The position numbers and the translations under genes are program-made. From contig NC_092345.1 of the NCBI RefSeq assembly GCF_963676685.1, positions 78,619,592-78,683,591 on the forward strand: a DNA stretch of 64,000 bases, written 5' to 3'. The notes beneath the pieces were generated by a model. The model saw only the letters and a list, made by a program, of their open reading frames with translations, did no database searches and had not been told where the DNA came from. Source of the stretch: Mytilus edulis (taxonomy: Eukaryota > Mollusca > Bivalvia > Mytilida > Mytilidae). This document shows positions 48,428-61,359 of this stretch, piece by piece; position 1 is the stretch's first letter; each line of letters opens with the position of its first letter.

Positions 48428-48435
48428 ACTATAAT

Positions 48436-49094
48436 ATATCAAACAACAAAAATTAACGATAACTCGATATTCCAAAATTATGTTAGGCATTTTAGGCAGT
48501 AAACAATTAAAATTGAATACTGACAATTGTAGATTCCAGCCTAATAAATAAAATGACCTCAGCTTGTCTTCCTTCAATCCCTGTTTATCTAATTCCTAGT
48601 GTAAATAAATACGCTAGACGCCAATGAAGACACATTAATAGATTCGTCCTTGTCTGCAGGACCATTATATATCTGCATTTATTTATATAAATAAGAGGCC
48701 GTTTATTAAATCACTGTTACTGTTAACGTCTTATGAGAAACATTTCACGCATACTTAAACTAGCAGTAGCAGTATCAAAATTAAACATGTAAAATGATGA
48801 TTTTGTTATACAAAGTCATTGAATGATAAGCCGTCATTCAATAGTATAGACCACTTCCGAGTTATGTCATTCACCGGAAAAGTTCGTCAATACACTATTT
48901 TCCTATTACCGACTTTTGACTCCAGAATTATATTTTTTCCACATGTTACCATCTTTGTGGTAGGACATCCTGGTACTCGGTCAACACAGTGTACAAGCGG
49001 ACAGTGACACAAAACGGAAGTTGCTGATCTGTCCGACGGCGATCGGCTCGTTGTTTTTCAAAAAATATAGAATATCAACACAAAGTGTCCCATA
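48436..49094. other. Spacer, possible promoter and 5'UTR of a new gene
   Basis: From about 48960 the sequence becomes less AT-rich (GCGGACAGTGACACAAAACG, CTGTCCGACGGCGATCGGCT), consistent with a 5'UTR leading to the exon at 49095. The frame at 48819-49007 has no recognised similarity. Confidence 0.35.
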
Positions 49095-49116
49095 ATGGAT
49101 TGTTCAGCAGCTCAAG
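49095..49116 (+). CDS. Possible first coding exon (MDCSAAQ) of an unidentified gene
   Basis: ATG GAT TGT TCA GCA GCT CAA G is followed by a strong donor GTAAGTG. The phase is 1. No downstream exon was found before the gap at 50043, so the gene, if real, would continue beyond this contig. The short length gives no hint of function. Confidence 0.3.
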
Positions 49117-50042
49117 GTAAGTGAATAACTACAATGATGTATTTTTGACCATTTAAAGCTTATTTTATGCTTTTAGCATCAACCGTCTTTTAAAATAACT
49201 CCTGATCATGAAGAGGGGTCAAAATTTTGCGATTTTTCGAGTCATAAATCTTAACAAAACTCCGAAAATTCAAACATTTTCAAGATTTTTTAATCGATAC
49301 ATAGTTGAATAATCATATTCCGCATACACACACAAAAGTTTGGTTCATTTTTTTTTATTATATTGTCACAATTGAATCTTTTCTATTCAAAGTGTACTGT
49401 CCGCCTCGTTGCCACCGTATGTTTTCATACTGTCCGATTCGTTGGTCATATTCATGATCGATATCTTAAGCAAAAGTAAGATTGAAACATGCAATTTATC
49501 CACATTCATGACCGATTTCCTAGGAAATATCAACATTTATAAATGTTACTGATTATTACATATAAAAAGCATTGTTAATGCATGCACATGAAAATTTAAT
49601 ATACGTTTCTCTAGTTTGTTTTAGGAAAATGGGGCACGTAGGTGATTTTTATGGTATATTTATTCATACATTCATGTGGAACATTGTTATTTTTATCACT
49701 CAAAAACATAAATAGGGGTAATAACTTTTCATGAAAAATACAACCATGCAAGAAAAGTTATTTCTAGGCCTTTTATAGCTGACTATGCGGTATGGGCTTT
49801 GCTCATTGTTGAACATCTACATCTACATCTACATTATACGACGATCCATCAGCACATTGATGACTATACGTCGGCGCATCGCAAACAGACACTTAATAAA
49901 ATATAATAACTAATTTTGTGCAATAATTCAAAGATAATTTTTGTGCAATAATTCAAAAATAATTTTGTGCAAAAACAAAACAAAAATTAACGCATTTACA
50001 TTATTTACAAACAGGTTAGATATCTAAATATACTGACTCTGG
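49117..50042. other. AT-rich contig end, minor tandem repeats
   Basis: Small repeats include ACATCT units at 49815-49835 and a repeated segment AATAATTCAAA-GATAATTTTTGTGC at 49905-49975. No gene recognised. The contig stops at 50042. Confidence 0.5.
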
Positions 50043-50142
50043 NNNNNNNNNNNNNNNNNNNNNNNNNNNNNNNNNNNNNNNNNNNNNNNNNNNNNNNNNN
50101 NNNNNNNNNNNNNNNNNNNNNNNNNNNNNNNNNNNNNNNNNN
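50043..50142. other. Assembly gap of exactly 100 N
   Basis: A run of 100 Ns is the conventional placeholder for a scaffold join of unknown size. Sequence on the right starts inside a high-copy repeat and is the reverse complement of the left contig from 46473 backwards. Confidence 0.99.
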
Positions 50143-53017
50143 ATCCATTCGTTTGATGTGTTTCAGCTTTAATTTTGCCATTTGATTAGGGACTTTCTGT
50201 TTTAGAATTTTGCTCAGAGTTCAGTATTTTTGTGATTTTGTGCTACTCAGACTTTATAAAACGTCACCAGTGTCTGAACAGAAAGTTGACAAACCAAGGG
50301 TATGTCAAAAAATTGTTGTTGATGTTGATAACTATGTATGTTGGCGTTTGTTTTTGTTTCACTTCAGTGTTCCTGTTGTTCGTTTGTTTTCCTCTTATTG
50401 GTTATGTGTTTTCCTCGGTTTTAGTTTGTAACCCGGATTTATTTTCTCTCAATCGATTTTTGACTGTTGAATAGCGATATACTACTGTTGCCTTTATTTG
50501 ACATACTTGATCGTAGAATTTAACCCCTATAAGATGTTTTACAGGAGTTGAAACCATGTGTCAGGAAATCTGGAGTGGGACTATATGGATGGGGACACAT
50601 CTTACCACTATTCATATCAATTCGTTAAAATCTGTTTTTATTTCGTGAAAATAACTTGTTTTCTGTTTTTCTGGACTTAGATCAGCTGAACATCGTTTTG
50701 ATTTTGCCGGATATATGTACAATCAAAGATAGCGATTGTTAAAGTTCTAGAACACTTTGTTTATGATTCTTTATACTAGTAATAGTTATTGAGTAAGTGC
50801 CCAAGTGCATGAAGCAAAGAGACCTTGCACGAACTGAATGGACTTGACATTTAGATTCTTGATACAGATTTGCATTTCTGTTTGTTATAGGCATTGTTTA
50901 ACATTTTGTTTTGATTATATGTAGTAAAGAAAGAATATTTACTTATGTAAACACATAATTTGGAATAATCAAAATACTACATAATATATTATATGAACTT
51001 CTTTCTAAACATTTGTCACTGATGTTGGTTAAATTCGTTTACATGCCAAAAAGTAAAATCACAAAAATACTGAACGCAGAGGAAAATCAATTCGGAATTC
51101 GAAAATTGTGTTGATGAGAGGTTATGCTTGTATGATTTGAAATTAGTTATTATTATCTAAAAAATAATTCATTTCGATCATTAAAGTAAAATACTTCTAT
51201 TGAGAGAGCTGATATTTTATATTGGGCGAAATAATAGTAGTCTACTTATTTTTTTTATATCAACAACTGAAGATTTTGTTTTTTTTAGAAATGCAAATTC
51301 TCGAAAAATAAACTCAGAGAAAGATTGAATATTAAATAATATTTAACTAGTATGTTGTCACCCAAGGAAACCAATATTGTCTTGAATCATTGCATTTGAA
51401 CGAGACAAGCACAATTGTAATATAATTATAGTAAATTACTGATATTGAATTTATAAATTTCATCATTGACACGCGTTTTCTTTAAATAGTTCATTAGCGT
51501 ATAATATATATTTGAGTTAACACGGCCTATAGATTCTTAATATTGATTTTTGTGTTTCTGTTTCATAACCTATATTCTCTAATGGTTGTGCTGTTTTCAC
51601 ATTTCTTGAGCGCTATGAGAAAAATTGTACTCCTCACTAGTGAAATATCAGTTCTCAGCAAATGATTGGTCGATATTTAATTATTAAGTTAAATTTTCTT
51701 GATTTATTCTGAATTTTCTATTGTCACGTCATGAAAAAGGCGACCAAGTTTGATCACGTCACATATACAAAAAATCTTTGAAAATTAAGAATACAAATCT
51801 GTCTTTCTCCAACAATACGAGTTGTAACTATCGTGACTTCTTTCTAAAAGTAAAAATTAAAATAACAAAGACTAGTATACCGAACTCCGAAAAAATTCAA
51901 AACGTAGAGTCCGTAACATAAAGGCAAATTCAAAATCTCAAATACATCAAACGAATGAATAGCAACTGTCATATGCCTGACTTGTTACAGGCATTTTCTT
52001 ATATAGAAAATGGTGGCTTTAACCTGGTTTTATAGCTTGCTAAACCTCTAACTTGTATGACAGTCGCATAAAATTCCATTATATTGACAACGATGAGTGA
52101 ACAAAACAAACATACCTAATAGTAAAAAACTTCAAAAATAGGGGTACAACAGTCATCATTGTGTTATAATCTTACAATTTATCACAATAAATTATGTAAT
52201 AAAGAAACACACAAAAGGCATATGTACAAAGCTCATTTGAAAAATGAAAGACAAGGATACAAAAGTTCATCATAGCACAATAACACAATGACTGGGGTGT
52301 ACAGAGCCACGTCATATGTAACCAAAAAAATCCAAGGCCTATAGACAAAGCACATTATATAAAATGTATCAGAACTTTTAGACGACATATCTTGAGACTA
52401 TCATCTCTCAAAACGATTGAAAATGTTAACCTGTCATACGTCGGAAATTGTTTTGTATTTAAAACTCTTGAGAAGTAAAATTGCAAAAATCCTAAACGGA
52501 GAGTCCTTTATAAAAGGGCAAAATCAAAAACTCAAACACATCAAGCACATCAAACGAATGGAAAACAACTGTCATGACTTGGTACAGACATTAGGATGAA
52601 AGTTTATAACTGACGATTCAAAATGAAATAAACGTATTTAGTGAGTATCAACGCAAACGACAGTCGGTTGATATGATTTTTGCGGTATAACATGTACAGA
52701 AAAAAATAATCCTGCTGATCTAACTTAACTTAAGGATTCTTGTATACTGAAAACGGCTAAAAATGTGGTAGCTTTCGCTATTTGTGGATTAAATCAAGGT
52801 TAATAACATTATTTTTAGTGACCTCTGAAAAGTATATGAATTTAACATATAAAAATAACATTTTAATCCTGCTGTAAATATAGGACTAACAACTGATAAA
52901 AAATGTTAAATCAATTTCATCAAACGAGGCACTTGGTTTACACTGCAAGACCAATGTCATATTTTAATGCTTGACTTACATTCTGTCGCATCTGTTTCTT
53001 ATCGGATTTATAAGAAA

Positions 53018-53025
53018 TATAAAAG
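53018..53025 (+). promoter_or_regulatory. TATA box of the His-rich gene (right copy)
   Basis: TATAAAAG lies 33 bp upstream of ATG53058. Identical to the left-arm copy. Confidence 0.6.
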
Positions 53026-53057
53026 ACCAGAGGTCCAATCAACAAGTCGTTGCCAAC

Positions 53058-56000
53058 ATGAAGTGTGCAGTGTTGTTAGTTGTCATCTTAGTATCATATA
53101 CTGGTAAGTGTATACAAATCTACATAAAATATTCTCTTTATATAAAAACCATTGCTTGCCATGTTACTGATATCTAGTCTACTATAAAACAGGTGCCATA
53201 GTAATACCATAAAAACTACTTACCCTAGATGTACTTAAAACTTACACTTCCCGTTAGCGTCATGTGTCGCATAGGGCGCGACTCTATATGTGGTGCGTAT
53301 GAAAATTGGAAAAAATGCAAAGATCTGATAAAGTATATAAATTGATAGTATACTGCGGTCGAAGCAAATCGAATATCATCGGGTTAAATTTGACGGTAAA
53401 TTAAAAAAATGTCCAAAAAGTGTAAAAACTAGTAAAAAAGTCTGATCATCTTTCAAATTAGTTCACGAAATGATCTTTCAAATTAGTTCACGAAATGATC
53501 TTTCAAATTAGTTCACGAAATGATCTTTCAAATTAGTTCACGAAATGATCTTTCAAATTAGTTCACGAAATGGTTCATCTTTGTTTCATTTTTAATGATG
53601 ATATTTGTTTCCTTAAAATGGCTGTAAACGACTAATCCATGCATAACCAATCTCTAGCTAATGTTTTATATTGATAGTCACATGAATACGGATTTAATGA
53701 GGTCGAATTATTCATCAGCGATATTTGTATGCTAATTTTGACAAAATTATCCCAAATTGGCTGCAAAAAACGAATTGTTATTTCATTATTTCACTTTTAT
53801 TAATGATTGAACCAAACGAAATCATATTCTATTTTTTTTTCATTCTCGAAGCTGGTGCCCCTTTAAGCTGTACATACTAAAAAGCATCAAATACATCATA
53901 TCGGCACAACAATAATGAAATAACACGCAAAGAACACATAGAAGTAAAATAACACTTCAATTAAAAATAAGAATAACACGAAAAGCTCATTTGTATTCAG
54001 AACAAAGAAATTCCTATTCATTCCATGTCTTATTTAAAAGATTTTAGAGGTGGAAAACTGTAGTTAAACACTGTTCGTACAAAACTGTGTTTGTTTTACC
54101 TTTTTATGATATCATTGTATCTGCATATTTACATTTTTTACATTAAACAAATCTTTACTAGTCCTTTTCTAGTTGTACAAAATTGCTATTTCAAATTTTA
54201 TACAATAGTTGGTAAATACTGACCGTGCCAAACCCTCATGGTTAGTAAATGATTTTAAGCACCCTCTAAAAGTAGAGTTGTTAAGATGCATTCCTGCATA
54301 TTTAACTGATATGAGTTTCAAAGTAAGTTTGTTAAATTCATGCAAAGAGATTTTACGGTTGGTTCACATTTTGAATATGAATATATAGACTGTTGTAACA
54401 AGTTTATTCCCCAACTTCCAGAACTGGAATTTACTCACGATTTGCGTGTATTTGATTTTTTAACTAATCAATAAGTTTTCCTGATTATCAGACGAAACGC
54501 GCGTCCGGCGTAAATACCAAAGTAATCCTGGTATCTATGGTAAGTTTATTCTGCGCTGACATGAATTATCATTGATATGGTGATAAATATAAATTAACAA
54601 AACTTTTAAATTTTGAAATACTAAGGCGTTCTACCTCTGGAGTAGATTACCTTAACTGTATTTGGCAAAACTTTTAGGAATTTTGGTCCTCAATGCTCTT
54701 CAACTTCTTACATTATTTAGCCTTTTTAACTATTGGCGATTCGAGCGTCACTGATGAGTCTTTTTTTTAGACAAAACGCGCGTCTGGCGTTAATACAAAA
54801 TTTAATCCTGGTATCTATAATGACTTAATTCTACAGTAGAAATATACATGTTAACCGTGCCCGAAAATTTAGAAACGATCCTGGTAAACTTGTCGATCCT
54901 TTAAATAAACTTATTCTAAAAGGTTACCAATTTAACAATATAATAAGATCATTAAATATTGTTTTTATTGGTACAAAGATATAAAGATTTGGTTTTGAAG
55001 TCTAGTTGTAACTGTAGAAAACTTATTTCTAACTTGATAGCACATCCTCGTATTTTCGGAAATGTTGTTAACCGTGCCCGAAAATTTAGAAACGATCCTG
55101 GTAAACTTATCGGTCCTTTGGATAAACTTATTCTAAAAGGTTACCAATTTAACACTGTAATAAGATCGTTGAATATTGTTTTTTTATGGTATAAATATTG
55201 ATTTTGTTATCAGTAAATATTAAAACCAAACTAAATAATACTTGTATGTAATATACATATACACATTCATGGATCTACAATCTGTCGATACCTGTATCTT
55301 GGCATTGCACAAGGTCAAGTTTTTGACGGATTATGGCGTCGTACATGAAATCCATTGGATGTTGGATGTGTACGGATTGATTATTAAGTCTTAGATGCAT
55401 GATTTTTTTATAAGTTGTTAGAGGCTTTGAACTAACTATCAGTTAACTGCGAGTACTCTCAGAGCTGTACCTAGTGTCTTTTTGTTGTTGGGATATACAA
55501 GTACCCAGTTCACGTCCACTTGTATGTTTATCCGTCTTATGAGTTTAACCTTTTCAACTGATTTTTATAGTTCTTTCTTATGTTGTACTGTTATACCACT
55601 GTCCCAGGTTAGGGTAGGGTTGGGATCCCGCCACATTCTGTATGTATGATGCCTGTCCGAAGTCAGGAGCCTGCAATTTAGTGGTTGTCGGTTGTTTATG
55701 TGTTACATATTTGATTTTCGTTCATTTTTGTACATAAATTAGGCTGTTAGTTTTCTCGTTTGAATTGTTTTTCATTGTCATTTCTGGGCTTTTTATAGCT
55801 GATAATGTGGTATGGGCTTTGTTCATTGTTGGAGGCCGTACGTATGGTGACCTATAGTTGTTAATTTCTGTGTCATATTGATCTCTTGTGGAGAGTTGTC
55901 TCATTGGCAATCATACAAAATCATCATTTTTTTTTATATGATAGTCTTAATAACGACAAATAAGAAAATATATGGTCGTCTTATAGATAGAAAAAGGGGT

Positions 56001-58813
56001 CTCGGTGGCCAATTGATCCAAGTAGTAGAACTATTTTATCACTTGAATGTCAACACAGAGGTTGCAAATGACAGGCATTTTTCCTTCACCGACACAAAAT
56101 AGCACAATGGTGCTGAAAAGGGAGTTAAACACCAATCAATCAATCAAAATAGAATATAAATTTATCATTGATACATACACTAAACAGTAAAGGACCTGGT
56201 GATTACAACTTTTATAAACACTATGCTATCCTATTAGAATTATATAGGAGTAAAATTTTAGTAAATTATATATTATCATATTTATATTTTTACTTTACAG
56301 ATGCAGGGTCTGACTTTTATGTATGTATATTACCTAAGATATCCTTGTTTGACGACAATAGTTTTCATTATGTTTTTTTTTACTTCCACTTATAGCTTGT
56401 AGATGATCTCTTGTTAATTCATCATCATTTGTTTGACTAAATCTCCCTATGGGAAAATTTTGAAAACAGGATTGTCGTGTATAAACATTAATAAATAGGC
56501 ACCATATTCAAGACAATCATAAACTCGCACAACAGCAGCTGATACCTAACCCCTATGAATTATCACGTTTCTTTTTATTTGTTCTTATGTTTACTTTTCG
56601 AAAAAAATAATAATTTAAAGAAAAGAAAATATGAATAACTTATTTTATATTACGGCTAATCGACTTTATAACATTTTGAATCAATGAATAAACACAAAAA
56701 CACTGAAAGTTCGACTGTCAATATAATGGAATTGTATGTGACTGTCATACAAGTGAGAGGTTTAGCTAGCTATAAAAGCAGGTTTAATCCACCATTTTCT
56801 ACATAAAAAACATGCCTGTACCATGTCTGAAATATGACAGTTGTTGTCCATTCGTTTGAAGTGTTTGAGCTTTAAATTTTGCAATTTGATTAAGGAATTT
56901 CCGTTTTGAATTGAACATACCCTTCTCCGCTTGATCATACAGTATCATGCCCGTCATAATTGTCAAAGAACTTTGCTCTAAAGTGGAGAAATTGAAATAA
57001 TTAACAACAAAGTATAACTGCAGGTACAACACTCTAACAGTTGTTTACTGTCCGGCTTTACAATATGAGGAATAATTATGGGAAGTGTAATAAAAAAAAA
57101 GTTTATTAGATCACAAACTTTTAAATTACACTGGCCTGTTGTCTTCATAATAAAGATATGAAAATATACATTGGCAGTTGTACAATTGGGCCAAAAGTCT
57201 TATCGAAATATGAACCAAACTAAACATTATGACGTTAAAAATTATATCAAAGTATCAATATGATTGAGCCTTATGATAAACGTTTCTGAAAGAACGGATA
57301 TATAATAGTTTACCTTAACAATTACTATTAGAAATAGTTCTTAAAAAGGAATAAAAGTATGTTCAAACATTTTTGTATTAACTTTTTTTACGTGAGATTA
57401 CTAATAAATCACCTCAAAATTCTAATGGAAAAGCAATCTTATATTACTGAGTTTCGGTCAATACAGACAATAATACATCTAATACTATATGTCAATGTAT
57501 GTATTTTATTCTTGTGCCAACTCAACATTGATTTCTAGTAGATGGCATGTCATACTTACATTTCATACTTTCTTTTTTTTGTCAATTAAATTTCTTTGAA
57601 TATTTTACAGTTGGACGATGATAGCTATACCTCTCCAGCAGTTGTGTCACATGTATCACATGACCAAGGAAACACCCTATTTGGACATAGAAGTAACATT
57701 CACGTGAGCCATAGTGTATTTGGACACAGGCATAACACTCATGTGAGCCATAGTGTATTTGGAGACAAAAACGGTGGGGTACTTTCAATTAGTCATAAGG
57801 TTCATCAACATGGACATGCTAGTCATCATAATGGTCGCCTTCACGGAAGCTTCGGATCAGTTGGTCACCATCTGGGACACCTTGGCCATCGTCATGGGCG
57901 CTCTGGTATATATGGTCACCGTCATGGACGCTTTGGAAATCATCTGGGAGACTTAGGTCACCGTCATGGAAGTTTTGGTTTATTTGGTAAAAAACATGGA
58001 CGCTCCGGTCTATATGGTCATCGTCGTGGACGCTTTGGTCGCCGTCTTGGACACTCTGGGCATCGTCACAGAAGCTATGGTAGATATGGCAACCGTCATG
58101 GACGCTTTGGTATATTTGGTCACCGTCATGGACGCTTCGGTAAACGTCACGGGCACTCTAGACATCGTCATGGAACATACGGTCTCCATGGTCACCGTCA
58201 TAGTCGCTTTGGTCGCCGACACTCTGGACATCGTCATGGAAAATATGGTCTATATGGTCACCGTCATGGTCACTTTGGTCACCGTCACGGACGCTATGGA
58301 CACCATCATGGAAGTTTTGGTTTATTTGGTAACAAACATGGACGATCCGGTCTATATGGTCATCGTCATGGACGATTTGGTAACCGTCACGGACACTCTG
58401 GACATCGTTACGGACACTATGGTAGATCGGTCCACCGTCATGGACACTCTGGTATATTTGGTCACCGTCATGGACACTTTGGACATCGTCTAGGACGCGT
58501 TAGTCACCATCATGGAAGTTTCGGCCTATTTGGTCACCATCATGGACATCATCATCACCATCACGGACATGTTGGTCACCATCACGGACATTTTGGTCAC
58601 CATTATGGACATTTTGGTCACCATCACGGACATTTTGGTCACCATCACGGACATTTCGGTCACCATCATGGCCATCATGGGTACCGTCATAAAGGAAAGT
58701 ATTACGGAAAAGCTAGGAAGTACTACAAAAAATATAAAAGGACAGGAAATAGTAAATACTACCGGAAATCCCGAAAATATCACAGTAAAGGTTACAAAAA
58801 ATATTTGTATTAA
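53058..58813 (+). CDS. Secreted His/Gly-rich repetitive protein, right-arm copy
   Basis: Exons 53058-53103 (signal peptide), 56301-56320 (proposed 20-nt microexon) and 57611-58813 (400 codons to TAA). Exon 3 translates identically to the left-arm copy. The open frame extends 15 nt upstream of exon 3 only through intron sequence and begins at TTG, so the acceptor TATTTTACAG at 57610 marks the true exon start. A homopolymer indel in intron 1 just after exon 1 is the nearest difference from the left copy. ATTAAA at 58819-58824 could be the poly(A) signal, overlapping the immediate 3' end. Probably the same gene represented twice. Confidence 0.8.
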
Positions 58814-61359
58814 TTCACATTAAATGTATGAGAATTAGATTTTTTAATTATTCAAATCAATCTACTGTTCTTTATAAATAAGATGTGGTATGAGTACCAA
58901 TGAAACAACTCTGCATCCAAGTCACAATGTGTAAAAAGTTATCAATTATAGGTCAAAGTACAGCCTTCAACACGAAGCCTTGGCTCACACTTAAAAACAA
59001 GCTATTAAGGACCCCAAAGTGACATGCTTAAAACAATTCAAACAGGAAACCCAACGGTCTAATCCATAACAAAAACGAGAAACGATAAACACGTATGAAC
59101 ACGACCAACAAACAACAACCACTGAAAAACAGGCTCCTTGGAGGGAAATTTGGACGAACAAATGAAAAAAAGGGGTATAAAATGTTAGATAGGAGCAGGA
59201 ACTTTGCCTTGCAAATGGCCACCCTGTACCCCTTACAAACTTGTTGGAAGTAACTTGTTAGCACTAGAATCGTAATGCGTTTCTTTAGTACATAAATGTA
59301 GCTGTCTTTGTTTTTTATATGCCCTTTCTCTTCTTTCTCATATCGTTCATTTTAAATCAATAATATTGCAGAACGAGGCATTGATCTATGTATCATTTGA
59401 AGAAAAAGAAAAAAAAAGAGTTGGTACTTTCCTTTTGATCTTTCATTAATGTACTTCGATCAAATGCAAATATGCTTCCATTTTCTTATTGTAGACCTGT
59501 ATCGCAGTGTAGTTTGATTGAACTTAATATTTCCGACTTGCATGGGATTGATTAAAGTTAGAAAAACTATTTCTGCACCATAACAAGATAATTGCATTAA
59601 ATCAAACAAGGATGTCTTAAGAGTTGAATGAATGAATTTATTTATTTGCAAAAAGCATTTACATGCTATGGCAATCAAAACATATATTACATATATGACA
59701 CAATAATAAACAGCAGAAAACAACACATCATACAAAGTGAAGTAAGAATTTGACATCTCATTTTCCATACTGCCTTAATATAATTACATAATTTTATAGT
59801 TGCTGTTTTATTGACAGCTTTTAACAATTGATCCAGTTTATAAATATTTGGCCAAGAACAAAAGTATTTTGGTAAATAATGTGACCTTGCAGGTCTTTAT
59901 ACAGGACAAACTAAAACAAAATGATATTCGTCTTCAACAACGTTCATATTACAACAAAGACACAATCGTAATTCTCTTGGCGTATTGGTATATCTACCAA
60001 CTTTGATATTTAATTGAAGTGTCCCACTACGTAGTTTCGTAAGTAATCGATCATCACAAAATAAATTTAAGTAATTTTCAAGACAAAAATCTGTCTTGAT
60101 TCTTTTATACATGCAAAGTTTTTCACAATCACATAAAGATGTGGACCACTCTTGAAAATATTGATCAGTAATACGTTTTTTAACAATATCAAAAACTACA
60201 TTAGTTTATAGTTACATCCTGTGAAATCCACAAAAAGTTCAGGCCAAGATTAGACAATAAATCTCGTACATAAGAATCCCAATTTGTTTTACCATTAATA
60301 ACATCTTTATACAGAAGCATGTAAACATCGTGAACAACACTTGTTTTTTTTTCAATAAAATATGAAACCAATATTTTAAAAGTATAGTTAACTTTTAAAG
60401 AATAGCACTAAGTAAAAACACGCAGAATCTTTACATGAAATGCTATATAGTTATATGAGATAGACATTCGGAAATTAGAAAACAGGAAAAGCTTAAAAAT
60501 AAAGAAAAAACAAATTATACGAATGAGCATTAACATTTTAAGCCACGATGCTACACAATATTTTTACTTCACGGGATATTTTAGAATTGATTGTATTGCT
60601 GCTGTAAATTCAAATCCCATTTAAGAGAGCAAATACCTTCAGATATTGATTTATGTTTTATAATGTTGGGCTGTGTCTCTTTAGAAATACACATATTTCA
60701 TTCCTTTTAACTATTTATTTAAGTATTCATAATAATATGAAAACACGTAAAAGATTTTTTTAAAAACCCATTAAGAAAGAAAAAGTTAAATGTATACATC
60801 CGCTAATGTTTTTTCCGATTTGATCAGTTTTCCTTCATTCCTACATTATTGACACTGACGTATACTTTGTTGGATATTTCCTTTCATTAATATGTAGAGT
60901 TCGGGTGGGATTGTACTTCATGTTCATATGATGAAGACATAATCTTTCAAGCAGTTTAACTGAGGTCTGGAGCTGACATGTCAGTAGCTGCTAGTAGTCC
61001 TTTGTTAATTTATTTATCATTGTCATTTTGTTTAGTTTCTTTCGTTACCTATTCTGACATCGGACTCGGACTTCTTTTGAACTGAAATTTACTGTGCGTA
61101 TTGTTGTGTGTTTGTTTTTTCTATATTGGCTGGAGGTTAATGGGTTGAGGGTTGAAATCTCAAAAACATGTTTAACCCCGCCGCATTTTTTAGCCTGTCG
61201 CAAGTCAGAGGGGCCTCTGTCCTTTGTTAATCTTGTGTGATTTTTAGTATACATTTTTGTTTAGGGTCCAACTGAAGCACCCCTCCGGTAGCATTGAAGA
61301 CCCGGGTGTTCTCTGCTCTTTGGTCGGGTTGTTGTCTCTTTGACACACACCCCATTTCT

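Noticed and set aside
57596-57610. N-terminal MNILQ as the start of the His-rich protein
   Set aside because: It begins at TTG and lies in intron sequence ending in the acceptor TATTTTACAG; a signal-peptide exon with TATA box exists upstream.
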